34,113 nt of DNA from an uncultured Chlorobiaceae bacterium. GTDB taxonomy: Bacteria; Bacteroidota; Chlorobiia; Chlorobiales; Chlorobiaceae. The notes below the pieces were generated by a model, which was not told the origin of the DNA, ran no database searches, and saw only the letters and a program-made list of their open reading frames with translations. This document shows positions 8,836-17,942 of the stretch, piece by piece (within the stretch, counting starts at the first letter, position 1; the number at the start of each line of letters is the position of its first letter). The position numbers and the translations under genes are program-made. The stretch covers positions 1 through 34,113 of the forward strand of contig CAINOO010000280.1 in NCBI GenBank assembly GCA_903851535.1, given 5' to 3'.

Positions 8836-10749
8836 TTAGAGCTCAGGCGGCAGTTCAAAAAGCATGCACTCGCCCGGTTTGCAGCTCACTTCAAGTCGGT
8901 GCCCCCTGATCGGCCATGATTGTTCGCCGATCAGGTCGTAGAGAGAGCTGTTTTCCATGCTGAATTCAAGAAAGCCCTCTCTGGTGTCATAGAGGTTGCT
9001 GTTGCCGACAAACAAAAGCGACCGGTCGGAAACTGTTCTCATGACGGCAAAAAGCTCTGGCTGACTGGTATAGGGGATCCTTATCGAGCCTGGTTCGCCC
9101 GAAAGTATCAGGTCGAGATAGCGTGAGCGTATATCGAGAATTTTGCGGATATAGCTGTTGAGTGGAGCGAGGCCATTGCTCTTTTCCCAGTCGAAACTGA
9201 ATGCGCTGAAGAGTGGCAGTTTTTCCGGCGGATAGAGAGCACGGTCTGAGTCGGTGAAATTCAGCCCGAGGTTTACCGGATACCATTCACAGAGTTCCAT
9301 GCCTGAATGAAGAAACGGGATGGTTGGCAGTATGGCACTCAAGGTAAAGATAAAGATAGAGTGGTTGCGTCCCGCTTCCTGAGAGGGATAACGGAAACAG
9401 ACACGCGGAGTGTTATGGTTTTCTCCCGTCCCGAAAAAGGGCAGCGCTACACCGGTTTTGTTCAGGTGGTTCAGCAGTCCACGGATAAAGACAATATCAT
9501 GGATGACAAAGGGGAGAGAGCCGAAGACAGCATCAAATCCCTCCTTGCGTATTTCTGGCGTCGGGTTAAAATTTTCATCCCAGAAAGCAAAATCTGCTCT
9601 TTTTTCGCGCGCCTTGCCAACAATCGTCTGTTTGAGCAGCGTTGGCAGCGCATGACCCATATCGATCATAGCGCCATCAATCTGGTATTCATCCTGAAAA
9701 CCGGGGATGATACTCGCAATCTCCTCCCAGAGGCTGCTGTTGAAGGCGGAGGGATTGTCGAGCGCACTGTCGTACATCCTTATGGTGTTGTAGGCAATGT
9801 AGTTGAATGCTTCATGGGTGTGCATTTTTAGATAGGTGACATCGCTCCATGCCGGTTGCTGGTCGTCAGGTGGCCAGTCGGAGAAGGCGCTTGCAATAGA
9901 GCAAGGCGAGCCATCTGCCGCAATGCCCTGAAGATGCTCATCCTCCCTTTGAAGCGTTACGGGTTGCTCAACAAACTGTTCCCGGTAATCTGCCGGGGGG
10001 GAGGGGAGATTGTGCAGTTCATGGCGGTCAACAACTTCATAAATGCGGTTGAGTGTATCCTGGTCAAAATGGGGTGGACCGTAGTTGCGGGTACGTTCAT
10101 TTTCTTTCAGCCAATAAAACCATTCTGGATGTTCTTTTATCCAGGTGCTGTCAACAGAGGTTGTCCTGAAGACAAACTCCAGAACAACGTGCATGTCAAG
10201 AATATGTGCAGCCTCAACAAATGCTTTGAGAAGGTGTTCGGCTGAAAGCCCGAGTGCCGGTTCAGCAAGCAGGGGATCAAGCGTTCGAGGATTTTTAACG
10301 GCATAGGGGGAACCAAGAGAGCCTTTTCTGCTTTTTATGCCTATTTCGGTAAGCGGAAGAAGGTAGATGGTATTTGCCCCGAGATTTTTTATATACGGCA
10401 GGAGTGCAATGGCTTTCAGGAGCGTACCAGTCTCCCTGAAGCCGCATGAAAGTGGTTCCGTGCTGATGGATCCATCGCCGTTATGGTCAAAGGCTGCTGC
10501 GAGGCGGACAAAAAGGTTGTAGACTACGGCCGCTTTTTTCCAGTCGCCATTCCCTGGTTTTGGAGCATGGTTCTCGCCATTGCCAAGAATTGTTTCGATG
10601 ATGTGGGCAAAGAATGCAGCGGGGTCTACCTGTTCGGTACCGCTCTTTTTTCCGCTCCAGATGCCGGGAACGCAATAGTCGCTGCCGGTTTCAGTACTTT
10701 GAAGGCTTTTCAGCGCTTGAAGGAGCGATGCAAGGTGGGTTTTCTGCAA
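8836..10749 (-). CDS. GH13 (alpha-amylase-like) protein with altered catalytic motifs
   Basis: This 637-residue protein has a GH13-type (beta/alpha)8 barrel roughly from 110 to 540 and a small beta-rich C-terminus. Recognisable regions: region [11 protein letters not shown] (185-194), region [12 protein letters not shown] with the expected nucleophile D363, region [11 protein letters not shown] with acid/base E392, and region [10 protein letters not shown] (442-449). Relative to canonical GH13, the Arg two residues before the nucleophile is Met361, the region IV Asp is Asn446 and the region I Asn-His is replaced by Arg-Thr. Residues 88-99 (DHNGDGSIS...) look like an EF-hand-type calcium loop. 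The EHPEWFYW stretch recalls GlgE-like and related subfamilies. The only in-frame start is TTG at 10749. No signal peptide is seen, so it is cytoplasmic. It is the first gene of the operon with the kinase and symporter. Activity is uncertain. Confidence 0.82.
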   Translation of the reverse strand: MQKTHLASLLQALKSLQSTETGSDYCVPGIWSGKKSGTEQVDPAAFFAHIIETILGNGENHAPKPGNGDWKKAAVVYNLFVRLAAAFDHNGDGSISTEPLSCGFRETGTLLKAIALLPYIKNLGANTIYLLPLTEIGIKSRKGSLGSPYAVKNPRTLDPLLAEPALGLSAEHLLKAFVEAAHILDMHVVLEFVFRTTSVDSTWIKEHPEWFYWLKENERTRNYGPPHFDQDTLNRIYEVVDRHELHNLPSPPADYREQFVEQPVTLQREDEHLQGIAADGSPCSIASAFSDWPPDDQQPAWSDVTYLKMHTHEAFNYIAYNTIRMYDSALDNPSAFNSSLWEEIASIIPGFQDEYQIDGAMIDMGHALPTLLKQTIVGKAREKRADFAFWDENFNPTPEIRKEGFDAVFGSLPFVIHDIVFIRGLLNHLNKTGVALPFFGTGENHNTPRVCFRYPSQEAGRNHSIFIFTLSAILPTIPFLHSGMELCEWYPVNLGLNFTDSDRALYPPEKLPLFSAFSFDWEKSNGLAPLNSYIRKILDIRSRYLDLILSGEPGSIRIPYTSQPELFAVMRTVSDRSLLFVGNSNLYDTREGFLEFSMENSSLYDLIGEQSWPIRGHRLEVSCKPGECMLFELPPEL

Positions 10750-10821
10750 CGTGATGGTATTGTTTTTCGGGAAGGTAATTATTATTTGAAACCTAATGTA
10801 CTAAAGATTTCATTTCTCTTT

Positions 10822-11553
10822 ATGAAGAACATTCGGATTAGTGTTGAATATGATGGAACCTCTTTTGCTGGATGGCAACGACAGTCAGGTGCTCTTGTAA
10901 CCGTACAGGGAGAGATCGAGAGGGCTTTGGGCAAGATTTTGCAGGAAGGAGTCTCGCTTGCTGCTGCAGGAAGAACGGACAAGGGGGTTCATGCCAGGGC
11001 CCAGACGGCAAACTTTTTAACAACGTCTCTCCTCGAACCGTCCAGAATTATCCACTCACTGAATGCTCTTTTGCCCAAAACAGTCAGGATAAGCGACCCG
11101 GTGGAGGTTGCTCTGGATTTCCACGCCCGTCATAGTGCCCGACAGAGGCAGTATCGCTACTTTCTTCTTGAGGAGCCGTCGGCACTTTATGGCCGGTTTG
11201 CAGGCTGTTCTTTCGGAAAGCTTGATCTGGCGCTCATGCAGCAACTGGCAGCTCTCATAGCAGGAGAACATGACTTTTCGGCATTTTCCAGAAAAGACAG
11301 GGATAATCCCGGACGAATTTGTACGGTAACGGCCTGCAAATGGTACCGTTGCCATGATGTTCTGGTGCTGCGGATTTCAGCGGATCGTTTTTTGCGAAGT
11401 ATGGTGCGCTATCTTGTTGATGCCATGATTCGTGCCGGAAAGGGGATTCTCTCGGTCGAAGAGTTCAGTCGGATGCTTGAAAGCGGGGTGATGACGAGCC
11501 AGCTCAATCCGGCATTGCCAGGTGGTCTTTTTCTGTGGAAGGTGAGCTACTGA
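10822..11553 (+). CDS. truA: tRNA pseudouridine(38-40) synthase TruA
   Basis: TruA isomerises uridines 38, 39 and 40 in tRNA anticodon arms to pseudouridine. The protein is 243 residues with the family start NIRISVEYDGTSFAGWQRQ, the catalytic Asp in AAGRTDKGVHA, and later conserved blocks (YRYFLLEE, FLRSMVRYLV). The frame stays open upstream to 10483, but that part overlaps the GH13-like gene on the other strand and has no TruA homology. ATG at 10822 begins exactly where the conserved domain does. No clear Shine-Dalgarno is visible. The start lies 72 bases from the divergent GH13-like gene, so this short gap must hold both promoters. Confidence 0.95.
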   Translation: MKNIRISVEYDGTSFAGWQRQSGALVTVQGEIERALGKILQEGVSLAAAGRTDKGVHARAQTANFLTTSLLEPSRIIHSLNALLPKTVRISDPVEVALDFHARHSARQRQYRYFLLEEPSALYGRFAGCSFGKLDLALMQQLAALIAGEHDFSAFSRKDRDNPGRICTVTACKWYRCHDVLVLRISADRFLRSMVRYLVDAMIRAGKGILSVEEFSRMLESGVMTSQLNPALPGGLFLWKVSY

Positions 11554-11707
11554 AAGAGAATTCGCTCCCATGTCGCTGAAAGAAAAGCACTCGAATATTG
11601 TAATAGTCAGGAACTGTTTTTATGTTACTTTGAAGGGTTCAATGTGGATTTTTGCTGTTGCAGCATGGATCGTTTAACAACCACTCCTCTAATTCAAACT
11701 GCCGCTT

Positions 11708-13423
11708 GTGAAAATCAGTTTTTCTTCCATGACGATCAAGGTGTTGTTATCGACACTTGTTTTCCAGTTTCAGGATCTCCCTCTTCGTGCTGCCGATTCT
11801 CTGACCAAAGAGAGGGATTTGTTTGCCCACTCTTCTGTTGCCGAAATTCTTGACAGCCTGGTGAATGCAACCTATTTCAAGGACGAACACTTTTCCGTTC
11901 CCTTAAAAGAGGGGGAGAAGTTTGGATTTCCTTCTACCTTTGTACCCCAGTACAGTGATTCGGTTTATGCCGCCAGAATTGCTGCGCTCAGACGCAAAAC
12001 GCCGATAAATCTTGTCTATAATGATCATGTTCGTGGATTTATCAGACTCTATGCCGTAGACAGGAGAGGTTCTACGGCGAAAATTCTTGGGTTGACCAAA
12101 CTGTTTTTCCCTCTTTTTGAGGAAAAACTTGATAAATATAATGTCCCCCTTGAAATAAAATATCTCGCGATCGTTGAATCAGCCCTCAACCCTACGGCAG
12201 TATCTTCCGCAGGGGCAAGAGGGTTGTGGCAGTTCATGTATGGAACGGGAAAAATGTATGGTTTGCAATCATCCTCTTTTATTGAGGATCGGTACGACCC
12301 GTACAAGGCATCAATTGCGGCAAGCAGATATTTGCGGGATCTCCACAATATTTACGGTGACTGGTTCCTCGCTCTTGCTGCGTATAATTCCGGTCCGGGA
12401 ACGGTCAACAAGGCGATCAGGCGGGCTGGTGGAGTAAAGGATTATTGGGCGATATGGGATTATCTGCCAGCCGAAACAAGGGGATATATTCCTGCGTTTA
12501 TTGCGGTGAACTACATTATGAGCTATTATAAAGAGCATAATATCCGCCCGGTTGAGCCAGGATTTTTGTATCAGGATATCGATACACTGCAAACGACCCG
12601 TTTTTTGTCGTTCGAGCAGATTAATGAGACCATTGGTGTGCCGATGCGCGATCTCCAGTTTCTTAACCCGCAGTACAAGCTTGGCATTATTCCTGCAGCA
12701 AGTTCCTCTCTGCCAAATGTTATCAGACTTCCCAAAAAATATATTGCGCAGTTCCAGAAGCGGGAAGAGGAGATCTATGCCTATAAATCTGCTGTCACCG
12801 TTGAGCGCGAAGGGCTTTACGCCCGACTTGAAAGTGCCAATGCAGGCACCCGGATGCAGTCTGTTGAGCCTGGCTCACCGGAAAAGGGAGAAAAAATTCA
12901 TATTGTGCAGCAGGGAGAGAGCCTCGGCTCGATTGCAAGGATGTATCGCGCTTATATCAGTCAGCTTATAGCATGGAATAACCTCAAAGAGGCTGATGTT
13001 ACCCCGGGGCAGAGGCTTGTTGTTTTTGGAACAACTGACAACACCACCTCATCCCAGGCTGGTCAGGAAAAAGGTGAGGTCACAAAGACGACTATTGTCA
13101 GGAAGACGATTGGACGTTACAGGGTAAAAAGAGGTGATTCTCTGTTACTTCTTGCAAAAAAGTACAATACAACCCTTCAACGCCTGATCGTACTGAACAA
13201 CCTTGGCCACAGGACGACCATTGTGCCTGGTCAGCTTGTCAAGTTTGACAAGGAGATTCTCATTACGAAAAGCCGTTCATCATCACCCCGTGTTTCGGCA
13301 GAAAAACATTCCAGGGGAGCTGTTAAACACCAGCGCCACTCATCGAAAATGGTTTCGGCTGCAAAAAATCATAGTGCAAAACAGAAGAAATCCCTTGCTC
13401 ATGATCGCAAGCACAGGAGGTGA
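11708..13423 (+). CDS. mltD: Membrane-bound lytic murein transglycosylase D-like, SLT plus two LysM domains
   Basis: This 571-residue exported enzyme cleaves peptidoglycan glycan strands with formation of 1,6-anhydromuramic ends. A hydrophobic leader ends near LPLRAADS. The start is GTG at 11708, with ATG at 11729 an equally plausible alternative, and neither has a good Shine-Dalgarno. The SLT domain (about 140-250) shows [20 protein letters not shown] with catalytic E157, and the AAYNSGPG motif. LysM domains lie at about 396-440 and 469-514 (YRVKRGDSL...). The last 50 or so residues are very basic and probably disordered. The arrangement matches MltD-type enzymes, though no lipobox cysteine is seen. 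It stands alone, 150 bases after truA. Confidence 0.92.
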   Translation: MKISFSSMTIKVLLSTLVFQFQDLPLRAADSLTKERDLFAHSSVAEILDSLVNATYFKDEHFSVPLKEGEKFGFPSTFVPQYSDSVYAARIAALRRKTPINLVYNDHVRGFIRLYAVDRRGSTAKILGLTKLFFPLFEEKLDKYNVPLEIKYLAIVESALNPTAVSSAGARGLWQFMYGTGKMYGLQSSSFIEDRYDPYKASIAASRYLRDLHNIYGDWFLALAAYNSGPGTVNKAIRRAGGVKDYWAIWDYLPAETRGYIPAFIAVNYIMSYYKEHNIRPVEPGFLYQDIDTLQTTRFLSFEQINETIGVPMRDLQFLNPQYKLGIIPAASSSLPNVIRLPKKYIAQFQKREEEIYAYKSAVTVEREGLYARLESANAGTRMQSVEPGSPEKGEKIHIVQQGESLGSIARMYRAYISQLIAWNNLKEADVTPGQRLVVFGTTDNTTSSQAGQEKGEVTKTTIVRKTIGRYRVKRGDSLLLLAKKYNTTLQRLIVLNNLGHRTTIVPGQLVKFDKEILITKSRSSSPRVSAEKHSRGAVKHQRHSSKMVSAAKNHSAKQKKSLAHDRKHRR

Positions 13424-13593
13424 GAGTGGTGTTGCAAAGTTTTTTTTATGCACGGTAATTGTTATTTCGTCGTGTTCTATAAAGGATAATTTTCTTATCT
13501 TTAGCCTTTTCAGGTTGGTCAACTGACGGAGAATAATTGTTGGTTAGAAGCCGCTTTATTCAATAATTCTTTAAATGAGAATCACTAAAACGT

Positions 13594-14781
13594 ATGCGTA
13601 ATATCATTTTTACCGGAAAAGGTGGAGTTGGTAAAACTTCTGTAGCCGCTGCAACAGCGCTCAGAGCAGCAGATATGGGGTACAAAACCCTCATTATGTC
13701 TACCGATCCGGCCCACAGTCTGGGTGACTCGCTCGATGTTCAGTTAGGACCTTCCCCGGTTAAAGTTGCTGAAAACCTCTGGGGTCAGGAAGTCAGCGTT
13801 TTTGGTGATCTCAATCTGAACTGGGATGTTGTCCGTGAACATTTTGCCCACTTGATGGAATCGAGGGGTATTGAAGGGGTTTATGCCGAAGAGATGGGTG
13901 TGCTTCCGGGTATGGAAGAGCTTTTTTCGCTCTCCTATATCAAGCGTTATAATGAGCAGCAGGAGTATGACCTTCTTGTTGTTGACTGTGCGCCTACCGG
14001 TGAAACCCTTCGTCTGCTCTCTTTGCCTGAAACATTCGGCTGGTTTATCAAGCTTATCCGCAATGTTGAAAAATTCATGGTAAAACCTGTTATCAGGCCT
14101 CTTTCGAAGAAAATCAAGAAAATAGACGATTTTGTAGCTCCGGTTGAGGTTTATGACAAGGTCGATAACCTGTTCTCTTCTACGGAAGGGATTATTGATT
14201 TGCTGGCCGACAGCTCCAAAACAACCATGCGTCTGGTGATGAATCCTGAAAAGATGGTTATCAAGGAGTCAATGCGTGCCTTGACCTATCTTAATCTCTA
14301 TGGCATTACCGTTGACCGTATTACCATCAACCGTGTCATGCCGGATCAGAGTCCCGATCCTTATTTCCAGAAGTGGCGTGCCATTCAGCAGAAGTATATT
14401 GAGCAGATACAGGAAGCTTTTGCACCTATCCCCATTACTGAAGTGCCGTTGTTTGATGATGAGGTGGTTGGTATCGCGATGCTCCGCAGGGTAGGTGAAA
14501 AGGTCTATGGTGACCTGAATCCTCTTGATATCTTCTTTAACGAGAACCCTATTGATATCAAAAAGGTTTCTGATGGTCACTACAAGGTGCGTGTCAGACT
14601 GCCTTTTATGGAGAACATGGGACTTGAACCGAAAATCCTCAAGCTTGGCGATGATCTTACCATCCGTATTGGTGATTATCAGAAGATTGTGGCGCTGCCG
14701 ATTTTCCTTGCAGGTATGGACTCAACAGGCGCATCCTATGAAGACAAGTGGCTGAGTATTGATTTCGAGAAGGCTAAATAA
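13594..14781 (+). CDS. ArsA/Get3-like ATPase with C-terminal Hsp20-like domain
   Basis: This 395-residue soluble ATPase has the deviant Walker [10 protein letters not shown] at about 8-16, switch I region [13 protein letters not shown], and the [12 protein letters not shown] motif of the ArsA/Get3 family. The last 85 residues (from about [14 protein letters not shown]) resemble the Hsp20/alpha-crystallin-like tail found in bacterial ArsA-like proteins. It has one nucleotide-binding half, not two, and only one cysteine in the whole protein, so it cannot form the cysteine metalloid site of ArsA. No arsB or arsR gene is nearby. A chaperone or targeting-type role is therefore more likely than arsenite export. 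This class is often present in several copies in green sulfur bacteria (family knowledge). It ends 42 bases before a strong bidirectional terminator. Confidence 0.9.
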   Translation: MRNIIFTGKGGVGKTSVAAATALRAADMGYKTLIMSTDPAHSLGDSLDVQLGPSPVKVAENLWGQEVSVFGDLNLNWDVVREHFAHLMESRGIEGVYAEEMGVLPGMEELFSLSYIKRYNEQQEYDLLVVDCAPTGETLRLLSLPETFGWFIKLIRNVEKFMVKPVIRPLSKKIKKIDDFVAPVEVYDKVDNLFSSTEGIIDLLADSSKTTMRLVMNPEKMVIKESMRALTYLNLYGITVDRITINRVMPDQSPDPYFQKWRAIQQKYIEQIQEAFAPIPITEVPLFDDEVVGIAMLRRVGEKVYGDLNPLDIFFNENPIDIKKVSDGHYKVRVRLPFMENMGLEPKILKLGDDLTIRIGDYQKIVALPIFLAGMDSTGASYEDKWLSIDFEKAK

Positions 14782-14822
14782 ATATGGTGGCTGCATCGCC
14801 CTGTTCGTTCCGTTTTGCGTAT

Positions 14823-14855
14823 AAAAAAAACCTGCCTTTCCGGCAGGTTTTTTTT
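14823..14855. terminator. Bidirectional rho-independent terminator (ArsA-like / serA)
   Basis: An A-run, AACCTGCC, a 5-base loop, GGCAGGTT and a T-run form a stem of up to 14 pairs flanked by A/T tracts on both sides. It lies between the convergent ArsA-like gene (ends 14781) and serA (ends 14870) and can serve both. Confidence 0.93.
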
Positions 14856-14869
14856 ATGGCGTTTTTTAT

Positions 14870-16450
14870 TCAGAGCGAGACCAGATTGGCGACGTCAACG
14901 CCATTAACGGCCCTTATTTCATCAAGCAGGGCAGTCGTAACATTGCCATCAACAACAATTGCGGTCATTGCGACCTTTTTTTCCTCATCCCTTGAGAGTG
15001 CCACGTAAGCAACATTGAGGTTATGCTGCAACAGTAACTGGGTGACATGGGCAATAACACCCGGTTTGTCACTATTGTTGTAGATGATGATGTTTCCTTC
15101 CGGCTTGAATTCCACAAGAAACCGGTCGATCATCACAATTCTTATCTCCTTTTCACCAAAGACCGTTCCACCTATCATCCGTTTTGTCGATCCGGTTTCA
15201 AGTTCTATGCGGATGAGATTGGTATAATCCGGATTCTCTTTTTCAAACTTCTGTTCCAGACTTATGCCGCGCTCTTTGGCCATGGTGAACGCATTGATGT
15301 AGTTGGTATCTTTCGATTGCTGAACATCAAGAAACCCTTTTAATGCCGCTGCCGTAATGACCTCATTGAAGGTATGCAGGAACTCGCCGGAGGTTCTGAC
15401 CGTCATTTTGCTCGCCTGGTCTGGTATCATCTGTGCCAGTATGGCTCCGAGTTTTTCGGCCAGCGCAAGATATGAGCTTACGCCGGGAGCCTGTGCCAGT
15501 TCTACAGCCGAGGCATTGACCGCACCATGAAGCTTTCCTGTGCGTTTCCATTCAACAATCTGTTCTGCTATCTGAATGGCGACTTTTTCCTGTGCTTCGC
15601 TGGTAGAGGCAGCAATATGCGGTGTGACAATCACCTGATCGAGTTTGAGAAGGGGATTATCGGGTTTGACCGGCTCACTTTCAAAAACATCAAGTGCCGC
15701 AGTGGCAACTTTTCCGGAAAGGATGGCTTCCGCCAGGTCGGCCTCATTGATGATTCCTCCCCTGGCGCAGTTGATGATGATAACACCTTGCTTCATCAGC
15801 TCAATCGTCTTTTTTGAAATCAGGTTACGGGTTGATTCGTTGAGCGATGAGTGGATGGTGATAAAATCGGCACGGATGAAATTTTCATGCAGCGGCAGAA
15901 GCTCAATGTTGAGTTTTGCTGCGTATTCGTCGGGAATCATGGGGTCATAGGCGATCGTTTTCATTCCAAACGCCTGCATGCGGGATGCTACCTCACGCCC
16001 GATTTTCCCAAGACCGATAATGGAGAGGGTTTTTCCCTCAAGTTCCACGCCGGAAAATTTTGTCTTGTTCCAGTTTCCCTGCTTGAGGTCTGCCGTTGCC
16101 TGGGGAATACGACGCGCTGCGGAAAGCATCATGGCACAGGTATGTTCGGCTGCGGAAACGGTGTTTCCTCCGGGCGTATTCATCACGATAATGCCGTTTC
16201 GCGTTGCAGCTTCAATGTCGATATTGTCGACTCCGGCACCAGCCCTTCCGATAAGTTGCAGCTTTGTGCCGCACTCGATAATTTCAGCAGTAACTTTTGT
16301 TGCACTTCTGACGATCAGCTTGTCGAAGCCGCCGATGATCCCTTTAAGCTCTTCCTTGCTGATTTTCGGTCTCTCCGTCACCGTAAAGCCGTTTTGTGCC
16401 AGGATCTGACCGCATTGAGGATCAATACCGTCAGTGATCAGTACATTCAT
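14870..16450 (-). CDS. serA: D-3-phosphoglycerate dehydrogenase
   Basis: SerA oxidises 3-phosphoglycerate to 3-phosphohydroxypyruvate with NAD+, the first step of serine synthesis. The 526-residue length and order match the long (type 1) enzymes: substrate and NAD-binding domains with the dinucleotide fold GLGKIGREVA (about 148), catalytic Arg in NCARGGIINE and His in TPHIAASTSEAQ. These are followed by an intervening ASB domain (about 315-450) and a C-terminal ACT domain (about 450-526), including FKPEGNIIIYNNSDKPGVIAH split across its start. The ACT domain is a likely site for serine feedback. The start ATG has no visible Shine-Dalgarno. It is divergent from the DAHP synthase gene with about 300 bases between. 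Confidence 0.96.
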   Translation of the reverse strand: MNVLITDGIDPQCGQILAQNGFTVTERPKISKEELKGIIGGFDKLIVRSATKVTAEIIECGTKLQLIGRAGAGVDNIDIEAATRNGIIVMNTPGGNTVSAAEHTCAMMLSAARRIPQATADLKQGNWNKTKFSGVELEGKTLSIIGLGKIGREVASRMQAFGMKTIAYDPMIPDEYAAKLNIELLPLHENFIRADFITIHSSLNESTRNLISKKTIELMKQGVIIINCARGGIINEADLAEAILSGKVATAALDVFESEPVKPDNPLLKLDQVIVTPHIAASTSEAQEKVAIQIAEQIVEWKRTGKLHGAVNASAVELAQAPGVSSYLALAEKLGAILAQMIPDQASKMTVRTSGEFLHTFNEVITAAALKGFLDVQQSKDTNYINAFTMAKERGISLEQKFEKENPDYTNLIRIELETGSTKRMIGGTVFGEKEIRIVMIDRFLVEFKPEGNIIIYNNSDKPGVIAHVTQLLLQHNLNVAYVALSRDEEKKVAMTAIVVDGNVTTALLDEIRAVNGVDVANLVSL

Positions 16451-16750
16451 GTTTTTTTTATTATGGGTTTTCGCGGAATTTGATTGACCAACGGCCTCCA
16501 GAGCGTTTTTTGCTGTTGTACCAGGGCCATCATTCTTTGCTGCCGTAATATATTTTTTTTGAGGTTACTATTATTAAAGAAAACTTGCAGCAAAGGGGAT
16601 TCTTCATACATGGGCGTATGAATTACCCGCTGTTTGGCAGAGCGAATCATTTTAGGGGGAAATTATCGGTATGGTTGTTCATGATATTCGTGTGGTTTTT
16701 TTATCTTGCCTCTTGTAAATTCTAATGAGGTTATTATTGTTGTAAAACGA
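16451..16750. other. Divergent intergenic region between serA and DAHP synthase
   Basis: About 300 bases carry no convincing gene. A 67-codon minus-strand frame (16447-16650) overlaps the serA start but lacks a Shine-Dalgarno and has a low-complexity, Gln/Lys/Arg-rich product. The region must hold both promoters. A perfect 7-base inverted repeat lies at 16603-16622. No T-box or recognisable riboswitch was seen. Confidence 0.5.
16603..16622. promoter_or_regulatory. Inverted repeat, possible operator
   Basis: TTCATAC and GTATGAA are perfect inverse complements separated by six bases (ATGGGC), between the divergent serA and DAHP synthase genes. The size and symmetry suit a dimeric regulator. 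Function is inferred from position only. Confidence 0.35.
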
Positions 16751-17803
16751 ATGGAACAGTTACATGATTTAAGAGTTTCACGAATTATCCGTCTCTCCTC
16801 TCCGCGGGCACTCAAGGAGATGTTGCCGGTGGATGAGCGGATTGTGTCTACGGTTGCTGCCGGACGTCGTGAAGTGGAGAATATTTTGACCGGCAAGGAT
16901 TTGAGGTTGCTGGTGATTGTCGGGCCCTGTTCGATTCATGATATGGAGGCTGCACGTGAGTACGCATCCCGCCTTTCGGTGTTGCGGACTGAACTGCAGA
17001 GTGAGCTTTGCCTTATGATGCGGGTTTACTTTGAAAAACCACGAACGACCATTGGCTGGAAAGGGTTTATCAATGATCCTCATCTTGATGATACGTACGA
17101 TATTGAGCATGGTCTTTATCATGCCCGCAAGCTTTTGCTTGAAATCAATGAACTGGGGTTACCAGCCGCAACGGAATTTCTCGATCCCATATCGCCCCAG
17201 TATGTTGCCGATTTGGTGAGCTGGGCGGCAATAGGGGCAAGAACCATCGAGTCGCAGACGCACCGCCAGATGGCCAGCGGACTCTCCATGCCGGTTGGCT
17301 TCAAAAACTCAACTGATGGTCGTCTTAATGTCGCCGTTGATGCAATCCGTTCAGCCATGCACCCCCACAGTTTTCTTGGTATTGACCAGGAGGGGCACAG
17401 CAGTGTCATCACGACCAAAGGAAACCCGTTCGGGCATCTTGTGCTACGGGGTGGTGAACGGCCAAATTATGACGCAGCAAGCATCGTTCTTGCTGAGTCA
17501 TGGATTGGAAAGGCCGGACTGGAACAGTCGCTTCTTGTTGATTGCAGTCACGCCAATTCAGGCAAAAAACATGAACAACAGGTGAGTGTCTGGGAAAATA
17601 TACTGAAACAGAAAAAAGAGGGCAATAAAAGCATTGTCGGTGTCATGATTGAAAGTAATCTTCACTGCGGCAATCAGCCATTCCCCGAGGATCCCGACAA
17701 ACTCCGGTACGGGGTCTCCATTACTGATGAGTGCCTTTCATGGGAAGAGAGCGAGCGCATGCTTCGTGAAGGGGCGGCGGTCATGCACAAGCTTCTTCAC
17801 TGA
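16751..17803 (+). CDS. aroG: Class I DAHP synthase (3-deoxy-7-phosphoheptulonate synthase, AroF/G/H type)
   Basis: This enzyme condenses phosphoenolpyruvate and erythrose 4-phosphate to DAHP, the entry step of the shikimate pathway. The 350-residue product aligns closely with the E. coli AroF/AroG/AroH enzymes: [63 protein letters not shown] and [13 protein letters not shown]. Active-site Cys, Lys, Arg, His, Glu and Asp blocks are present. The frame is open to a TTG at 16706, but homology starts at MEQLHDLRV, so ATG 16751 is chosen. Which aromatic amino acid inhibits it is not resolved, so the symbol is a family label. It is followed by a GNAT-like gene 139 bases downstream. Confidence 0.94.
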   Translation: MEQLHDLRVSRIIRLSSPRALKEMLPVDERIVSTVAAGRREVENILTGKDLRLLVIVGPCSIHDMEAAREYASRLSVLRTELQSELCLMMRVYFEKPRTTIGWKGFINDPHLDDTYDIEHGLYHARKLLLEINELGLPAATEFLDPISPQYVADLVSWAAIGARTIESQTHRQMASGLSMPVGFKNSTDGRLNVAVDAIRSAMHPHSFLGIDQEGHSSVITTKGNPFGHLVLRGGERPNYDAASIVLAESWIGKAGLEQSLLVDCSHANSGKKHEQQVSVWENILKQKKEGNKSIVGVMIESNLHCGNQPFPEDPDKLRYGVSITDECLSWEESERMLREGAAVMHKLLH

Positions 17804-17942
17804 GCACTCGATGAACACTGCCGGAGCAATCATCCCGATGTTTTACCGGCTTGCGGGTATTTTCCGGCAAGGAGCTACGTACGTACCCGGTTTGCTTTCA
17901 AATATACCAGTCTAATATTATCACAAAACAGGGAGGGATAGT

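Noticed and set aside
10483-10821. In-frame 113-codon extension of truA upstream of ATG 10822
   Set aside because: It lies entirely over the GH13-like gene on the other strand or its upstream gap and has no TruA similarity; the conserved domain begins at 10822.
13459-13490. Promoter-like TTGTTA and GATAAT/TATAAA upstream of the ArsA-like gene
   Set aside because: Spacers of 20 or 13 bases are outside the usual 16-18, so this cannot be claimed as a sigma-70 promoter.
16447-16650. 67-codon minus-strand frame overlapping the serA start by an ATGA junction
   Set aside because: No Shine-Dalgarno, low-complexity Gln/Lys/Arg-rich product and no recognisable family; more likely untranslated leader.
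16706-16750. TTG start adding 15 residues to DAHP synthase
   Set aside because: The extra residues lack similarity to AroF/G/H enzymes; ATG 16751 matches the family start.
17850-17872. CTTGC...GCAAG hairpin after DAHP synthase as a terminator
   Set aside because: Short five-base arms, a large loop and no T-tract after the 3' arm.
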